From assembly GCF_048128805.1 (NCBI RefSeq), contig NC_136003.1:29038001-29102000 (forward strand): DNA of 64,000 bases. Reading direction: 5' to 3'. The position numbers and the translations under genes were made by a program. Below the pieces are notes generated by a model, which had not been told where the DNA came from, searched no databases, and worked only from the letters and a program-made list of their open reading frames with translations. This stretch comes from Centroberyx gerrardi (taxonomy: Eukaryota; Chordata; Actinopteri; Beryciformes; Berycidae). Positions 12,661 to 38,915 of this stretch are shown here, piece by piece. Position 1 is the stretch's first letter, and every line of letters starts with the position of its first letter.

Positions 12661-13459
12661 TCAAGACCTCTATTCTTCACGCTGCCTATTCACTTCCTGG
12701 CCTTTTGTCATCCACAATGCATTTGAGCATTTTTTACGCGAGACCTTGTCCCATAAAAAAGGTAATATTTGAACTCAAATGATAGTTAAGACAAATAAAA
12801 ATGAAACCCACACACAAGTAAGAAACCTTTTGTAATAATAACGGTATTCATTATGACTGTGATGAAATGAAACCGATATTAAGTGGATCAAAGCTTTGGC
12901 CTCTAGTTTTTCCCTTGCATGAAAAGTAGGGTTATTCAATGCCTCTAAGACTTCTGTCAATTTGCAAATCTGGAATCCATACTGGAAAATCTTGGTATAA
13001 TACTGTATTATACACTCGTATAGATGTCATTATGGAATACTACTCATAGTGTGTGTGTACAATTTCATTAACATATCAAACTTGACTACTAAACAAGCCC
13101 TTAAGTAATATTGTGTAAAATGTTCATATTTTAGAATTGCTTTAAAAACAAAATGCAACCCACAAGACAAATTACTGTTGTGTTGTGGGCATGATGAGTA
13201 TTTGACAGTTTTCCTGTTCTGTGTGAGCGAATACAGCCTCCAGCAGTAAACACATTCCTTTATCACAAAACTAGCATTGTTTCATCACTACCATTGAAAC
13301 ATAGTAAGCCTATAAATATCTGAGGGCTACAACATCTCCAAAACAACTTCTTGAGGCTTTCTGACGATGACCTTTGACCTATTGTAAACCCTCGGAAGTG
13401 ATTGCTTTACAATTTGAGTGCAAAGTAACTTAAGGTGTATTAGGTCGCCCCAATCTGTC

Positions 13460-13712
13460 TGTCTGTTAATTGATCTCTTTGTCGCATTTTGTCTTTATAC
13501 CTGTATGTATGCCTTCTATTGATTATGTCTGTGTGTTTGGTCCTTTCTATCTGTTCCTCTGTATTATTTTGTTTTGTGTATGTGTGTGTACATTACCGTA
13601 TCGCTGTAAATCACCTTAGTACATTCTACTGTTTATTCAGTATGTTTTTTTTTGTAAAGCACTTTGGTACAAACACTACTTTGTTTTTAAAGCGCTACAT
13701 AAACTTAAAGGT
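13460..13712 (+). mobile_element. 3' UTR remnant of an L2-like LINE
   Basis: A pyrimidine-rich stretch ending in TGTAAAGCACTTTGGTAC ... TTTTAAAGCGCTACATAAAC, the same terminal architecture as the tails at 1-420 and 9130-9430. No coding part remains. Confidence 0.55.
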
Positions 13713-13946
13713 ATTTCAAAAGGAAAACATTACAAAGGATTGGATTAAAGCTGAATGTGCGAAGAGATATCCAGGGAAAAGTATGAGAAATTCTCCTGAG
13801 TGAATCAGCTGTCATATTAAAAAGCCTCCTGGTTACACAAATCAAATCACAAACACAAAAAAGTGTCCTACAAAAGTTGAAGCGAACCCAAGATAACACC
13901 GACAGTAACAGATGACACAAACACCGCTTTTTTTTTTTTTGGTTCA

Positions 13947-13952
13947 TTTATT
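13947..13952 (-). other. taok2: Candidate distal taok2 polyadenylation signal
   Basis: AATAAA on the minus strand (AAAAATAAATGAACC), followed at once by a genomic A run. It would give taok2 a 3' UTR of about 3.7 kb (17684 down to about 13930). The interval is AT-rich and gene-free, with a MITE at 14232-14645 and C/A homopolymers. Nearer signals could be used instead. Confidence 0.3.
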
Positions 13953-14231
13953 TTTCCAAAATTATTTTTTTTTGTTATGTTTCTGTACAACTAATCTTTA
14001 CGACGCACCTCCTCTACCGCTTTGCATTGAACCTGAACATTTAATACCTGGCCTCTCTCTGTAAAAACAGTTTCAGATCCATCCATCGTCTCTTCACTTC
14101 CCACAGACACACTCCTGACTCATTCCTACAGTATCAGTCATCCTCACAGTTGATCTACCAGTGTGTGTGTGTGTGTGTGGGTTGGGGGGGGAGGGTGTCG
14201 GGCAGCGGGGGGTTCGTCCCACAGCAGTTGC

Positions 14232-14645
14232 TTTAAAGCTGCACTAGGCAACTGCTGGACCCAAATGGCAGCGAGCGGTAACTGTCTGAACTTCAACACA
14301 GAAATCCTGTAGTGTGAGGTCAGTAAACGTCTCACAGCTCGCTCATGTTCACCAACCGGCCGCTCTGTGATGCTTCATACCAAAGAAACGAGAGAGGAGA
14401 AGATCTAACGCTGGTGAGTCCAGCTTTCTCTGCTGCTGTTTAGGAGACAGTTTGGATTTCACTCTGAAGTCGAAAATACAGACACTAGAATTTCATTTGG
14501 GCAAATATGGCGAATCTACAGTGTCTCAGTTAGCGGGGATGGGACGCTCTTCTCTGTTGTAGCCCCACTTCCTGATTTAGGCTGATAAGACAGGTGTATT
14601 TTTACATAATAAAAAAAAAAAAAAACGTTCCTAGTGCAGCTTTAA
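14232..14645. mobile_element. MITE with TTTAAAGCTGCACTAGG ends
   Basis: The left end CTTTAAAGCTGCACTAGGCA and right end TTCCTAGTGCAGCTTTAACT form an inverted repeat around a non-coding core with an A run. Related ends occur near 40494, 42212-42832 and 43448. The TTAA at each edge may be part of the target site. The superfamily is not assigned. Confidence 0.65.
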
Positions 14646-17600
14646 CTGGCAAAAATAATACTATTGGAACATTTTCCCGAGCTCTACGGTAAGAAGAATA
14701 TTGGCAAATTGGCAAAATGAAATCTCACAATTCAAAATTTCCTTTAGATGTTCGAGGGAAAAAAAAAAAAAAAGACAACACCTGGGTCGGGCCGCAGCAG
14801 GGAAATCCTCGCTGCCTGACACAAACCCCCCCCCCCCCCCCCCCCCTCACCCCCTCCCTGTTAGCAAGCCAGTTCACATAACAGATTTCCAACCAGACAT
14901 TTCCATCACTGAAGTCAGTAGAACATGTTGGGTGACTTCTCCTGACCCGCCCCCAAAAATGTCTCTGAACTCCCCGTGGGATTTACAGCCTCTGAATTAG
15001 AATCCAGCATGTTCTGTAGTTGTGTGTAAACGGTGGGGAAACTGATGGAGACATTGAACATAAAAAAAAAAAAAAGAAAAGAACAAAAACATGGCTGCCT
15101 ATCCCTTGTGAGAAGCAAAGTCAGGGATGTAGTTAATGCTTTCTGTTGGGGAGACTTCCGCCCCCCCCCCTCATCTCATTCACCTCTTGTCAACATTTGC
15201 ACGGATGTAGGAGAAACAAAAACAGTTCGCAAAGCCAGGTCTGCATACGAGGAAACTGCTCTCACCCAAACATTCTTTTACTATCAGTGCAAATGAGGTA
15301 GACATGACAACTAAGATAGCATCAGATCACACCGAGATCATCTTTCTCCAAAACAGCTGATGGCGGGGAAGGCTGACCGGAGATCAGCTGGCTCTCGGGC
15401 AAAATCCCAAATAAAAAACATCCGTCAGAAATCCGTCGTTTCTTCCCATCGCGGCCTCAAAAACACGTTTGGAGAAAGAGTTAAAGACGATCTTCCTTTT
15501 CTACCCATTCGGACTGTGCAAAACTAAATGATGAGGTGTTACGGGGACTGGATGTTTTTGCAGGTTACAGTGTTTTTTGTTTTTTTTTTTGGAGGGGGAG
15601 GGGGGGGGATCTGCGTCTGTGCAGTGTTGAGAGTCCGGTCCTTTTGCACGACGACTGAGAAGCAGAGTGTGAGATAAACGAAGGTAAAAACATGGCACCC
15701 GGCGTGCTGAACGAACCAAAGTCTGGAAATACATCTATTCAGCTAGACTGTGGATGAGTACAGTCCACATTTTAATACTGGCTCAAAAAAAAATAAAAAA
15801 TAAAAAAAAGTAAAACACACCCCTGCCCGGTAGACTCCCACCCTGAGACCTCGACAGGAATGCTGGGAAAGGTAGTCCTTTTTCCTCCTTAAAAATGCAA
15901 CAATATTGTTTTTTTTTTTTTTATAGCTCTATCACAGTAACATTGCTCTTATTCCCCACCTAGTGGTCAAAATTGGCAATAAATTTAAAAAAAAAAAGAA
16001 ACTTAAAAATTAGCATACAACATAAATATTACAACCGCAGGAGTAGTAATAATAATAATGATAGCGTCTATTTGTCTGCATCTATTACAAATTTGTATAA
16101 CTCACGTGACAAAATAATCATTATTATTACTCTAACACAGTTTCAAAGTTAGTGCTTATATGTACACTCGTTAAGTACAATGCAAGTCAAAAGTGTTTGG
16201 ACAGTGAACAATCTTCAATATACCTGTTACATTTACACAGGTATCTTACATTTATATGCATTTATATAAATAGGTAGTGTGCATGTTATCCATACAAATG
16301 CGGTCTGTACATAAGTTCCATGCACTGAATTGTACTAACTTGTATGCACATGTACATCTTATCTACAGATGCAGACAAAATGTGGGGAATGAGTTCTAGG
16401 TGAAAGTAAGCGTTCAGCACTGTACACACACACACTTACACACACACGCACCCCACTTTCAGCATGTTCACACGCTATTTAGTGCTTGGCTCACTCAAAA
16501 ATACTCTGTGGCAGCATCCCTTTAAGAGAACTTAAAGGGCAGTGGTAGAGTTGTCTTGGGTCAGCCCAACAAAGAGATGGCAGTGTTTTAATTGTCATTT
16601 TGAATCTTAATAGCTACAAATAATAATAAAAAAACAAAATATGTTTTCAAGAAATCTGCCCTTTGTCAACTCCTGTGCTGTCTCCCCCCCCCCCATCATC
16701 CTCCCACCCCCCCACTGAGCAGTATGAAACACTTAAAATCAAAAATTAGGTTTACAATTTAGCGTTATTTACATAGTTACAGTGGTTTTCTTAAAGCACC
16801 GCTAGCCGAGTGGAAGCTCCACAGCCGCCGCCCGCCTCTACCGGCCGAGTTCTGCTCCGAATCTAAAACCAAAAAACTATCCGATTTAAAAACTCCTCAT
16901 GGCCTCAACAGCCGCTCTCTGGCACTTCGTACGCAGCGGTTCTCTGCTCTGTTCTAAGCTGGAAGTCTACTTTATCTTCTACAGCGCTACCATCCCACTA
17001 GATAGGCAATACTGTGCTGTGACCGATGGATTCACTGTTACAAGATGAACAAACGTGTTAAAACTTTCAAGTTTTTGTTGACTACTGGATTTTACTTGAT
17101 TTTGACATTTTGCGACACGCTGCTCTTTTTCACTTCTAGTCATGCTATTCATGCCGTTTTGCTGCGTGTTTTTAGATTGTTTTGTTTCAACACTGTTACT
17201 GTGCAACACCACCTCAGGCCAACCCCAACTGCTGGATGTGTGGGAGAGGTCAACCCATCCCAACAGTAATGCAGGGCCAAGTTTCCGGGTCTTAATACTC
17301 ATGCTAAATTAAGTGTGCCTGCATGATAAGCACTCTGCCCCTTCTGAGAACTGGGCAGCTGCTCAGTGACTCAGAGGCTTCCTCTCTTCCTTTCCTTGTG
17401 CAAGGAAAAGCCAATGCACAGCTCAAGAAAGGAGATTTTAAATTCTTTTGACTGCGGGGGGCGGCAAATTTTTTTTCTTCAAAATTTAAGATCAATTTAC
17501 TTCTGCTCCACTTCTATGAAGCTTCTTAGAGAACAGATAAAAAGTTAAAACTTCCCCTTAATTCCACTTCGGTCCTCTCCCACCCACTTGGCTCATGAAG

Positions 17601-17684
17601 GCTCAAAACACCTTTCAGCCAGATTTGTTTTCAGTTGGAGAAGCAGCGCCATGCACACGAGGCCAGGGGAGATGAGGAGCAGGT
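14646..17684. other. Gene-free stretch, probable taok2 3' UTR
   Basis: AT-rich sequence with several homopolymers: C run 14826-14848, A runs at 14760-14773 and 15062-15074, T runs near 15576 and 15909. No exon was seen. It lies directly downstream of the taok2 stop on the transcribed strand, so much of it may be 3' UTR. Confidence 0.35.
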
Positions 17685-31134
<13,450 letters not shown>

Positions 31135-31468
31135 TGCCAGGGCCTGGAGAACAGGAAGAGAACGAGAACGAGTTAGTACCGGGACGCTGCGCTGACGGGT
31201 GCAAATACGCGGCTTACAAAGTATGGTCCATACGGTTTTTTGGGCATGGTTTTGATAATCTCATTTCAAAGTCCTGGTCACTACTACAGGTTTCCCACCT
31301 TGTTCCTGATGTAAAATGCTTGTCATGTCATGTTCCATGACTTTTCATAATTAAGTTGGGGCGCTTCCATGATTTAAAAACATTGTTCCTTCATGGCTTG
31401 TTAATGTTGTTTGTCAGTCTGGTTTCCATTTGGGCTGAAAACCATCTAATGCAATCAATGTGTTAATG

Positions 31469-31790
31469 TAGGGATGGGACGATATATTGACATTCAGTAT
31501 CGCAATACAAAACTGTGTGCTACGCTTGACCATCACAGTTTCAAAAGCTCTCCATACAAATTATATTATTTGCAATTTGTAATGACATTTTTAAATTGTT
31601 GTTTACATTCTAACAAGCCAATGGCATCGCTAGAAAGATTTGTGTCTCAGAAATAAACATAATTCTGCACAGTCCCACTTTGTGGTCACTGAACTTTTAT
31701 TTATTACATCGTATCATGATTGTATTGAATCCTGAACCCCATATTGTGTATGAAATCATATTATGAAATTAGCTTATCGTCCCATCCCTA
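31469..31790. mobile_element. MITE with TAGGGATGGGACGAT ends, taok2 5' intron
   Basis: The termini TAGGGATGGGACGATAT and ATCGTCCCATCCCTA pair as an inverted repeat, and internal blocks match 10236-10648 in reverse. No clean target-site duplication was seen (TGTTAATG against GTTATACA). A separate repeat, with TGATATTCCAGGAATTCCATG and CCCTCTGGTCATGG-type text, follows at about 31800-31920 and also occurs at 21280-21380. Confidence 0.65.
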
Positions 31791-31929
31791 GTTATACAAG
31801 ATTCATTCTGCTATATTCCTGAAAAATGACCAGAGAAATGATCAAATTCCCTGACTTTCCCTGTCTCGAATATGCCTCTCAAAATTCCATGATATTCCAG
31901 GAATTCCATGACCAGAGGGAAGTCTGATA

Positions 31930-34900
31930 CTAGTATAAGGATTCAAACTGATCATCTGGGCTCTCCACCTTTACGATGGTAGAAAACAGTCTTTGCTGTT
32001 GGTTCTGAACCTCCCATAGCTGCTCTATGTGGGATGATAACAGGTTGACAGGTTGTGGTATGAAGGGTAACAGCCGGGATGTGTGACTGCAAAAGCCCTG
32101 AAAAACTTGAGGTTCAATAAAAGCGAGTCTGTTACAAAGAGAGAGAGAAAGTGTGAGGGGAGTAACAATGTGGAGGAAAAACAGAGTGATGTGAGCGGCA
32201 GGGAGCGAGTGGTGATGTGGGAAAGGAGAGACGAGATGGCAGCTGATTTTCACAAAGTGCACTTTAAAACTAATGCGTTTCAATTATTTACTATGCAGTT
32301 TGGCTGGGACTTGTGACGTCAGAAGGAATAACCGCTGTGAAAGCCCGACAGCGTCCAAAATAAGGACGGAGTGGCGCCAGTCAGCGTTCCCAATTCATTA
32401 GCTAGGCCTAACTGCTGACATTCAGTGCCTCTGTTTGTGCATTATAGAAGCAAGATACTGTCACACACGTGTTATGACCTGTCAAGAAAGGGAGCAAATA
32501 CTTTCACTCCGGTACTTGAGAAATATTTGTACTTCACAGCTATTTAGATGAATGTAGTGGAGTAAAGACTTGGGATATTTGCCTTAAACTGTAATGGCAT
32601 AAAGGTACTCAGAAAGGTCTATTATATTAAATATGCCATCAGTTAAGACAAATGACCCCCTTTTTGACATAACTGAACTTCAGGGAACAATCTTAGGGGA
32701 AGCAGTGAACACAACTGGACCTGGACCACCAACACTTCGCTTAACCAATAAAGATTAATGCTTCAGGAATTTTACAAAAGTATGATTCTAACAGGGTATT
32801 TGCACTTTAACTAACTCATTTATGTGCTTCCAGACATGCCAGTGTTGTGTACTAGCGGCCAGCTGCTGTACAGCTCACTGACAGTGGCGCAGATTTCTAA
32901 CAAGCTACAAACTGCCCGTTACCAAACAGGACTTCATTGATACCGTACATTAGCCAGTTGTCTACCACATGGCTAAACAGGGCTAGCTGGGGCTTACTTA
33001 TTAGCCATTTGTCCACTACAGGGCTAAAATGGGTCGCCTGGGCTTACTCATTATCTGTCTCAATGCCGTTTATATTTTGTTGACAAAGATCATTTTTAAT
33101 ATGGACTACAGTTTCAATGAACAATTGGACTTTTGTGGAGAGTGAAGTCAGGATGCTGAGCAGAAAGACTGATCAGCCAGATCTATGTATCCTGTTCTGT
33201 CAGTCTGCATTTCTGTACCTCGCCTCTTGTCTAGTCTGTGGTCTTTTCAGTCAAACTGGTTTGTCTAATATTATGCAATCTACATTCAGTTGCAGTTCTG
33301 GCTGTCATCTTATTATGTTAGAGAAAAGAATGCAATCATTGACATGGTGCTTACCATAAGCAATAGACATTTAAAAATGATGATAACGATGATACAGATA
33401 AAATTCTATAATTCTGTTATTATCTTTACGTCTGAGTGTTATTGTTGTAACACTTTAACGTTTTGTTGACCTACTAAAATGGTTGCAGTGGATACACAAA
33501 TAGTTTTTCCATGGTAATCGTTTTCCAGTTTGGACAAGTAAAAAATTTGGTGCCATTTATCCTTCAGAAAACGTTCATGTTACCCTGCATCAAATGCGCC
33601 AAGTAGTCCAAATTTAGCTTTGCAAACAAATCTGTCTGAGAGAAAAAATGTAGCCTTTAAACATATTTGTATTTATGCATGGCTCTTGAACAACACCATA
33701 AATAACTTAACGACTTAAACATTTGGACCCCTTTCAAACATGTTGTGAAACCCCTCCATGGCCTGTGTTATATCACGCATCTGGAGATCTAAGAGCAGAG
33801 AGTCTGACTGGTAACACTGTACGTTCTTCACCATGACTAATTCAACTCAACAGGAACATGGGTATATATCCATGAAAATGCAAAAATGAGCCGTGTTGAG
33901 CTTCATGTCAAATCATCTGAATAAATCAACGAATGTCAACTTAGCATGCACATTAGGCCATGGTTATCGACAAATGCATCATCATTTGATAATATGGTTA
34001 ATGTAACTGCTCATCCTTGAGCATTAGCTGAGGCCTGGAGGAGAGAGCCAGCAACATTACTCTGCCTCTACAATTCAGTGAATGCATGAAGACATGGCCT
34101 TAGGGCTTCTGTTTAATGCAATACTGCATGGGTTGTTCCCTTTGAAGCAACTCTCTGTCAGCGCGCTAGTAAATCTGTGTGAGACACCCCCCACACTCCT
34201 TCAAAATGCAGTGAACAAATTTCCAATTATACATTATGTGGCACTCAGTGGTCTGATGGTGCCCAATCCAAGGCACGGAACCAGAGGCCTGTGGCTGTTT
34301 GTAAAGGCCCTGATCTTTTAGTAAATTTTAGTAGTTGTTGACAGTCAAGAGAAAAACAACAAATGTGGAATAGAGAAATGCATCAGCCTACCATGAGGAT
34401 GGATCTAAAAGGAGGAAAGATGTTTCTCAAACGGTTCTTGTTCAACAGAAAGGGCGAGTCATAATTTGGTGTGTCAGTGGTGCCTGATGACCACGATCAC
34501 ATGGCTGAACCAAGCTGCGACTCTGGTGGCTGTGACGAAGTAACGACGTTACTTCTGCACAGCAGAAACTCCTTAGTGTAAATAGCCTGTCCCTACTTTA
34601 CCCTAAAACTGGTACTTTTCTGTTGCTCAATTGATAGATATGTGTAGGCTATATAGTATGTGTATAATATGAGTGGTCACAACATTCAAACAGGCTGGGG
34701 TTCTGGGTATAAAAGCATTCATCAGTGCCAGTAACCATCGCCTTCACAAATTAGACCTAGACGATTCCTCAGTTTAAATGAAACAAGCAGTTGGACCACA
34801 CACACAGTGAATAATGGGCAGTTTTCAGTGGGTGTGGTCCAAAGTTTAAGGAAAAGTTTATAGAATAGGAAAATCTTTAATCGTGAAGCATACAAAGAAT

Positions 34901-37670
34901 GAAACATCCATGAGTTGCAGTGCTAATGAATAAATTACTGTATAATAATTGTATTATGTAGCTATAGGAGTGTAATCATAGTTGAAGCTGAATGAAACCA
35001 TATGTGCCTTTCAGCTTTTCCGTGATTAGATGCCAAATCTCTCATGGCAGAAATCACTATTCTCAAACATCAAATCCACCCTAAACAATTTAAGGAAGTA
35101 AGGAAGCTGAGGGAATGTGGCCTTTGTTTTTAACTTTGAAAAGCATCATGTTATGCATACTCGTTTGGACTTCTTCCCCAAAACCAAAATCTCAATTCTG
35201 TGAGATGAAAGCAGTTTTGTTCGGATATTACAATGTCATGGCCTCCATTTCGTCCTGATAATTCTCGTCAAGAGCTCGTATAGTCTAAGAAAAACTGACT
35301 GTTGGCTGGTTGACCTGCAACAATATTCCAGTTGACATTAGCTCACTTGAAGCAATTTTTGCAGGCCGAGCATTTTAGCTTGTTGTTGTGGTTCGTGAAA
35401 GAAGAATCAAACATTACAAATTAAGAGTCTAATGCCTAGGGATGCATTAGCTTAGCTAGTCGCTGAATATTGATAGTTCGTTAGGTTGTTAATTTAGTGA
35501 GTGTTAGCAGCTATTGAATGGTTAGCTATTAAGCTGATGTTAGCAAAGCAAACCGCAACTGATAGCAGTAGCTAATGTTGCCTCGGTTAGCTCAGGGGTT
35601 CTCAAAAGACCCCCAATTAGACAAACATTCAACCAACGATTCAGATTTGATATAATGTTGTCCCAGGGATCCATACGGAAAGACTACTGTTACTGAATTA
35701 GCACTGTATTGTAGCTGTCTGTGCAAATGTGATAGTGGTGAGTGTAACCTGTGATTAAAACAGCCCAATTTAAACATTATCTAATTGGGCTAATTTCTAG
35801 TCATTTGAATTATAGTGAAATTATACTATCCCTGTTTTGCTAGGGATCCCCTGTAGCCGCTTTGAGGGCCCCTGGGTGTCCCCGGACCCCAGTTTGAGAA
35901 CCTCTAGTTAGCTAACTAGGTTAGTTAGCATTGCAGCTAGCTAGCAAAATCAAGCATTCCTTACCGCGGCTTATTGTGGTTCCGCTCTGGCACGAAAAAC
36001 AACTGTTAGCAGTCAAGCTAGCAAGCCTCAATCCTCATAGCCCGGGTCTGCTCACAGTGGATGATCAATGAGATGTTTGGTCCATTTTCACTGAGGTCGC
36101 CCCAGATTTCAGAGCCACGACGAAATTGGTGAACGGTTTACAGACTGTTCTGGCTAGTTTAGCTAGCTCAAACGGCTACTGCAAGCCCGCTAGCTGTCTG
36201 TTTACTGGTTTACTAGCCTTGGCTAATTGGCTAGCTTAGCTTTGCTAGCTTGCAAGCTAACGTTAGCTGTTCCTACGGGGTGTGGCTGTCGTTTCTCCGC
36301 GATTCCCCACTTCCATGCATATTGCCCGGTTACACCAAACCTTTAAAAAAATTATAGACTTAAAATCCTGTGTATCGTCTGTGCCTTGTCCTCACGTTTG
36401 ATTTCTTTCTAACACCGTTTTTGTTCTTGCTAAATACAAGATGGCACAGACTGGTGGGGCGGGACTCAAGAGTGTGGACCGGAAAATGATTTGTTCTATT
36501 TCCTGTGAGGTTTCTGCTTCACAAATAAAAGAGTATAAATAAATCGACCTAGATAATATTAATAATCTAGTACAAACGCTCGAAGGCTCGATTAAATTTT
36601 TTTTACAACACACTATGTTTGTGAGTCATATTTCATTATGTCAGCGGTCGAGGCACGGCAGCTAATGCATGTTATGTCACACATGTAGGCTAACGTTACA
36701 TGAATGAAGGGAATTTGGAGATGCTCCATTTGAGAATGACTTGAAAAATGGTAAAGGTGGACCAGTGGGATTTAGACAGGATAAGAGTACGTTTTACTGT
36801 TCAGAACTGATTTGGACGTGCTGTTGTTGTTGTTGTTGTTGTTGTTTTTTTACATTTCTTTAATGCCATAGGCTCTGTACTTAGTTTTGCTTTTCAAAAG
36901 AGTTGTTGTTCATTTTCACAAAATAGTCTATTGATTTGAGTGTCATATAAAGTGTTTGGAGTAAGATAAGATAAGATAAGATAGCACTTTATTGATCCCC
37001 TTAGGGAAATTCAGGTGCCGCAGCAGCAACTGGCAGACAATGGCAACAGGAAATGTCAAGTATACAACAACACGTAATAGGCTATACAACAATAGAGACA
37101 GAGCAGTGCAGACGGTGCAAATAAATGCAGGTAAATGCAAATAAAAATGCGAATTATAATGCAAATAATAACTGCAGAATTTCGGCTAACGGATAAGTCT
37201 GTGGATATATTTCAGAGGAACGTAATTTCCTTGTACAGCACAGTCAAGAGATCAAGTTGTTAAGTTATTAGGGCCGGTTGGGGGGGAGTTGTGCAGGTTG
37301 CATGGGGGGGGTGGGTCGTGGGTCTGGGAACTGCTCCTCATCAGCCTCAGCTCATGGTAGAGCGGGTGAGAGGGGTTCTCCAGGATGGCGCTGATCTTTC
37401 CCCTCATCCTCCTCTCTGCCACTGCCTCCAGACGGTCCAACTTGAGCCCCAACACTGAGATAAGACAAATTCTTAAACTGACCTCCAGCTGGTTATCACA
37501 ACACAATAACAACCACCAACATTAACAAAAATCAATTACACTTTTCAGAAAAAGCATTGATTTATTTTGTCCTTACAAGACTTTGTTCATCTCATCCACC
37601 ACATTGTCATCTTTTTGGATAACACACACCAGTGGGATCCACCAGGTGAAGACGTCGGTCCTTATCAGGC
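31930..37670 (-). CDS. Unidentified gene X, two phase-compatible exons (partial)
   Basis: Exon N, 37577-37670, lies between a good acceptor (CTTCACCAG|GC) and donor (GTCTT|GTAAGG) and encodes LIRTDVFTWWIPLVCVIQKD then DNVVDEMNKV. Exon N+1, 31930-32128, follows a strong pyrimidine tract and acceptor (TTTGTAACAG|A) and encodes 65 residues ending SPDDQFESLY and a stop. Exon N ends in phase 2 and exon N+1 supplies the missing base, so the two join in frame. Both exons occur in the same order and close together in an inverted copy at 59081-60346. In this copy 5.4 kb separates them, including a LINE tail and the putative taok2 first exon. I do not recognise the protein. Upstream exons were not found. 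It may be a gene relic or a captured transposon exon. Confidence 0.45.
33040..35960. other. Gene-free intron sequence
   Basis: AT-rich sequence in the putative first intron of taok2. No exon or clear transposon was recognised. Around 35440-35600 and 35900-36280, GCTAGC/TTAGC words are strongly over-represented. Confidence 0.4.
35965..36330 (-). other. taok2: Putative non-coding first exon and promoter of taok2
   Basis: The coding exon at 31003 has an acceptor 9 nt before its ATG (TTCTCCAG|GCCCTGGCA), so a 5' UTR exon must exist upstream. The best candidate ends at a donor GCCGCG|GTAAGGAA at 35965 in a locally CpG-richer stretch, with more CpG up to about 36330. Start site and exon length are not determined. 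Confidence 0.4.
36822..36846. repeat. (TTG)n microsatellite
   Basis: About seven TTG units followed by a T run. Confidence 0.85.
36962..37475 (-). mobile_element. 3' part of a LINE with (TTATC)n tail
   Basis: On the minus strand the text reads as a LINE ORF C-terminus (LDRLEAVAERRMRGKISAIL, then NPSHPLYHELRLMRSS). Its 3' UTR then includes AAGGAAATTACGTTCCTCTG-like sequence and ends GATCAATAAAGTGCTATC followed by TTATC repeats. Two shorter relatives are at 37797-38165 (+) and 55965-56410 (-). Family not assigned. Confidence 0.65.
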
Positions 37671-37796
37671 CTGGTGAAGGACAGAAGATCGGATAAAAAA
37701 CATAATCTTCATCAGGTGAAGACAAACTGGAAGTAATAAAGTCATAAAACTGGAACATAAGAACTTTTTTTCCCCCCTAACCGGCAATAATAACTT

Positions 37797-38165
37797 GAAC
37801 AATTGATCTCTTGACTGTGCTGCACAAGGAAATTACGTTCCTCTGGAATATATCAACAGACTTATCCGCTATCCGGAATTCTGCAGTAATTATTTGCATT
37901 TTTATTTGCATTTACCTGAATTTATTTGCACTGTCTGCACTGCACTGTCTCTGTTGTTGTATATTATGTACATTACCTTTATCTTATTTTAGTACCTATT
38001 TCTTCTATTACCTTGCTGTACTTGAATCATATCATACTTGACATTTCCTTGGCTCTGTCCGCTAATTGCTGCTGTGGCACCTGAATTTCCCCAAGGGGAT
38101 CAGTAAAGTGTTATCTGATCTGATCTTATTTTATCTGATCTGATTTGATCTGATCTTATCTTAAA
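37797..38165 (+). mobile_element. LINE 3' tail, same family as 36962-37475
   Basis: Near-identical, in inverted orientation, to 55965-56410, including AGGAAATTACGTTCCTCTGG and GGATCAGTAAAGTGTTATCTG. It ends in degenerate TTATCTGATCTGATC repeats. The homology to 55915-56410 continues past the element into flanking AACACTTTTTTGGTC sequence, so it is part of a larger duplicated block. Confidence 0.7.
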
Positions 38166-38524
38166 ACTATGAAATAACACAAATGGAATTGTGCAGCGAC
38201 CAAAAAAGTGTTAAACAAATCAAAACTATCTTATGTTAGATTCTTTAAAGTAGCCGCCCTTTGCCATGATGGAAAGGCAAAGGCTTTGGAAAGAAATTAA
38301 TACACAGACATCAACTTCACTATTTGCATTTGTCTACGAAACTAATTTCAAGCATTTAAGCAGAAGCCTTTAGATCAAAATGGCTTTAAGAGAATGAAAA
38401 ACATAGTATATTCAATCAGTGTAAGTATGTATGTTTTCAAAAGCAAGGCATCAGCAAACGGCCAAATTTGAGCATGAAGTCAGACTGGTTCTCTCCGAAC
38501 AGAGTTCAGGGATCACAGACCAGA

Positions 38525-38819
38525 GTTAAGATCTGCTTATCTTTTTTAGTCAGTGTGGTAAATGGTTGTACTGTGTAAAAGGTGCTGCATGTCCCATTTT
38601 AGCATCAATAAATCATTGCCACGTTTTTAGACATTAGTATGATTAGAGTAAACAAATGAGACCATCGCTGAGAAGACTGTCAGCCTCTATCAGCCTCTAC
38701 TCTGCATCCTCCATTGTTTCTCCACCTGGTGGATCTGGGGGGAAATCATCAGGTCTGACTACTTCCTACAGAAGATTCCTCAGGACCGGTCTACCTCGTG
38801 CTGCTGAATGTGAGGGAGG

Positions 38820-38859
<40 letters not shown>

Positions 38860-38915
38860 AAACACACACACACACATATAGAGCCTCACTTTTTTTACCT
38901 ATCCAGTCACGTTGG
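38525..38915 (+). pseudogene. Rearranged fragment of taok2 (intron 5 joined to exon 9)
   Basis: 38525-38747 matches taok2 intron 5 (27290-27520 on the minus strand), both the unique text (GATCTGCTTATC..TTTTAGTCAGTGTG) and the MITE inside it. At 38751 it switches to exon 9: the acceptor CAG, then GTCTGACTACTTCC, a 21-bp gap, TACAGAAGATTCCTCAGGAC, a 4-bp gap, CTGCTGAATGTGAGG including the donor. An intron-9-like CA tract and ACCTATCCAGTCACG follow. The two deletions break the frame. It lies on the strand opposite to taok2, upstream of it. It is a DNA-level copy, not a retrocopy, because intron sequence is present. Confidence 0.8.
38824..38877. repeat. (CA)n microsatellite in the taok2 relic
   Basis: An interrupted CA tract. 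It corresponds in position to the GT/CA tract at 25688-25710 beside true exon 9. Confidence 0.9.
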
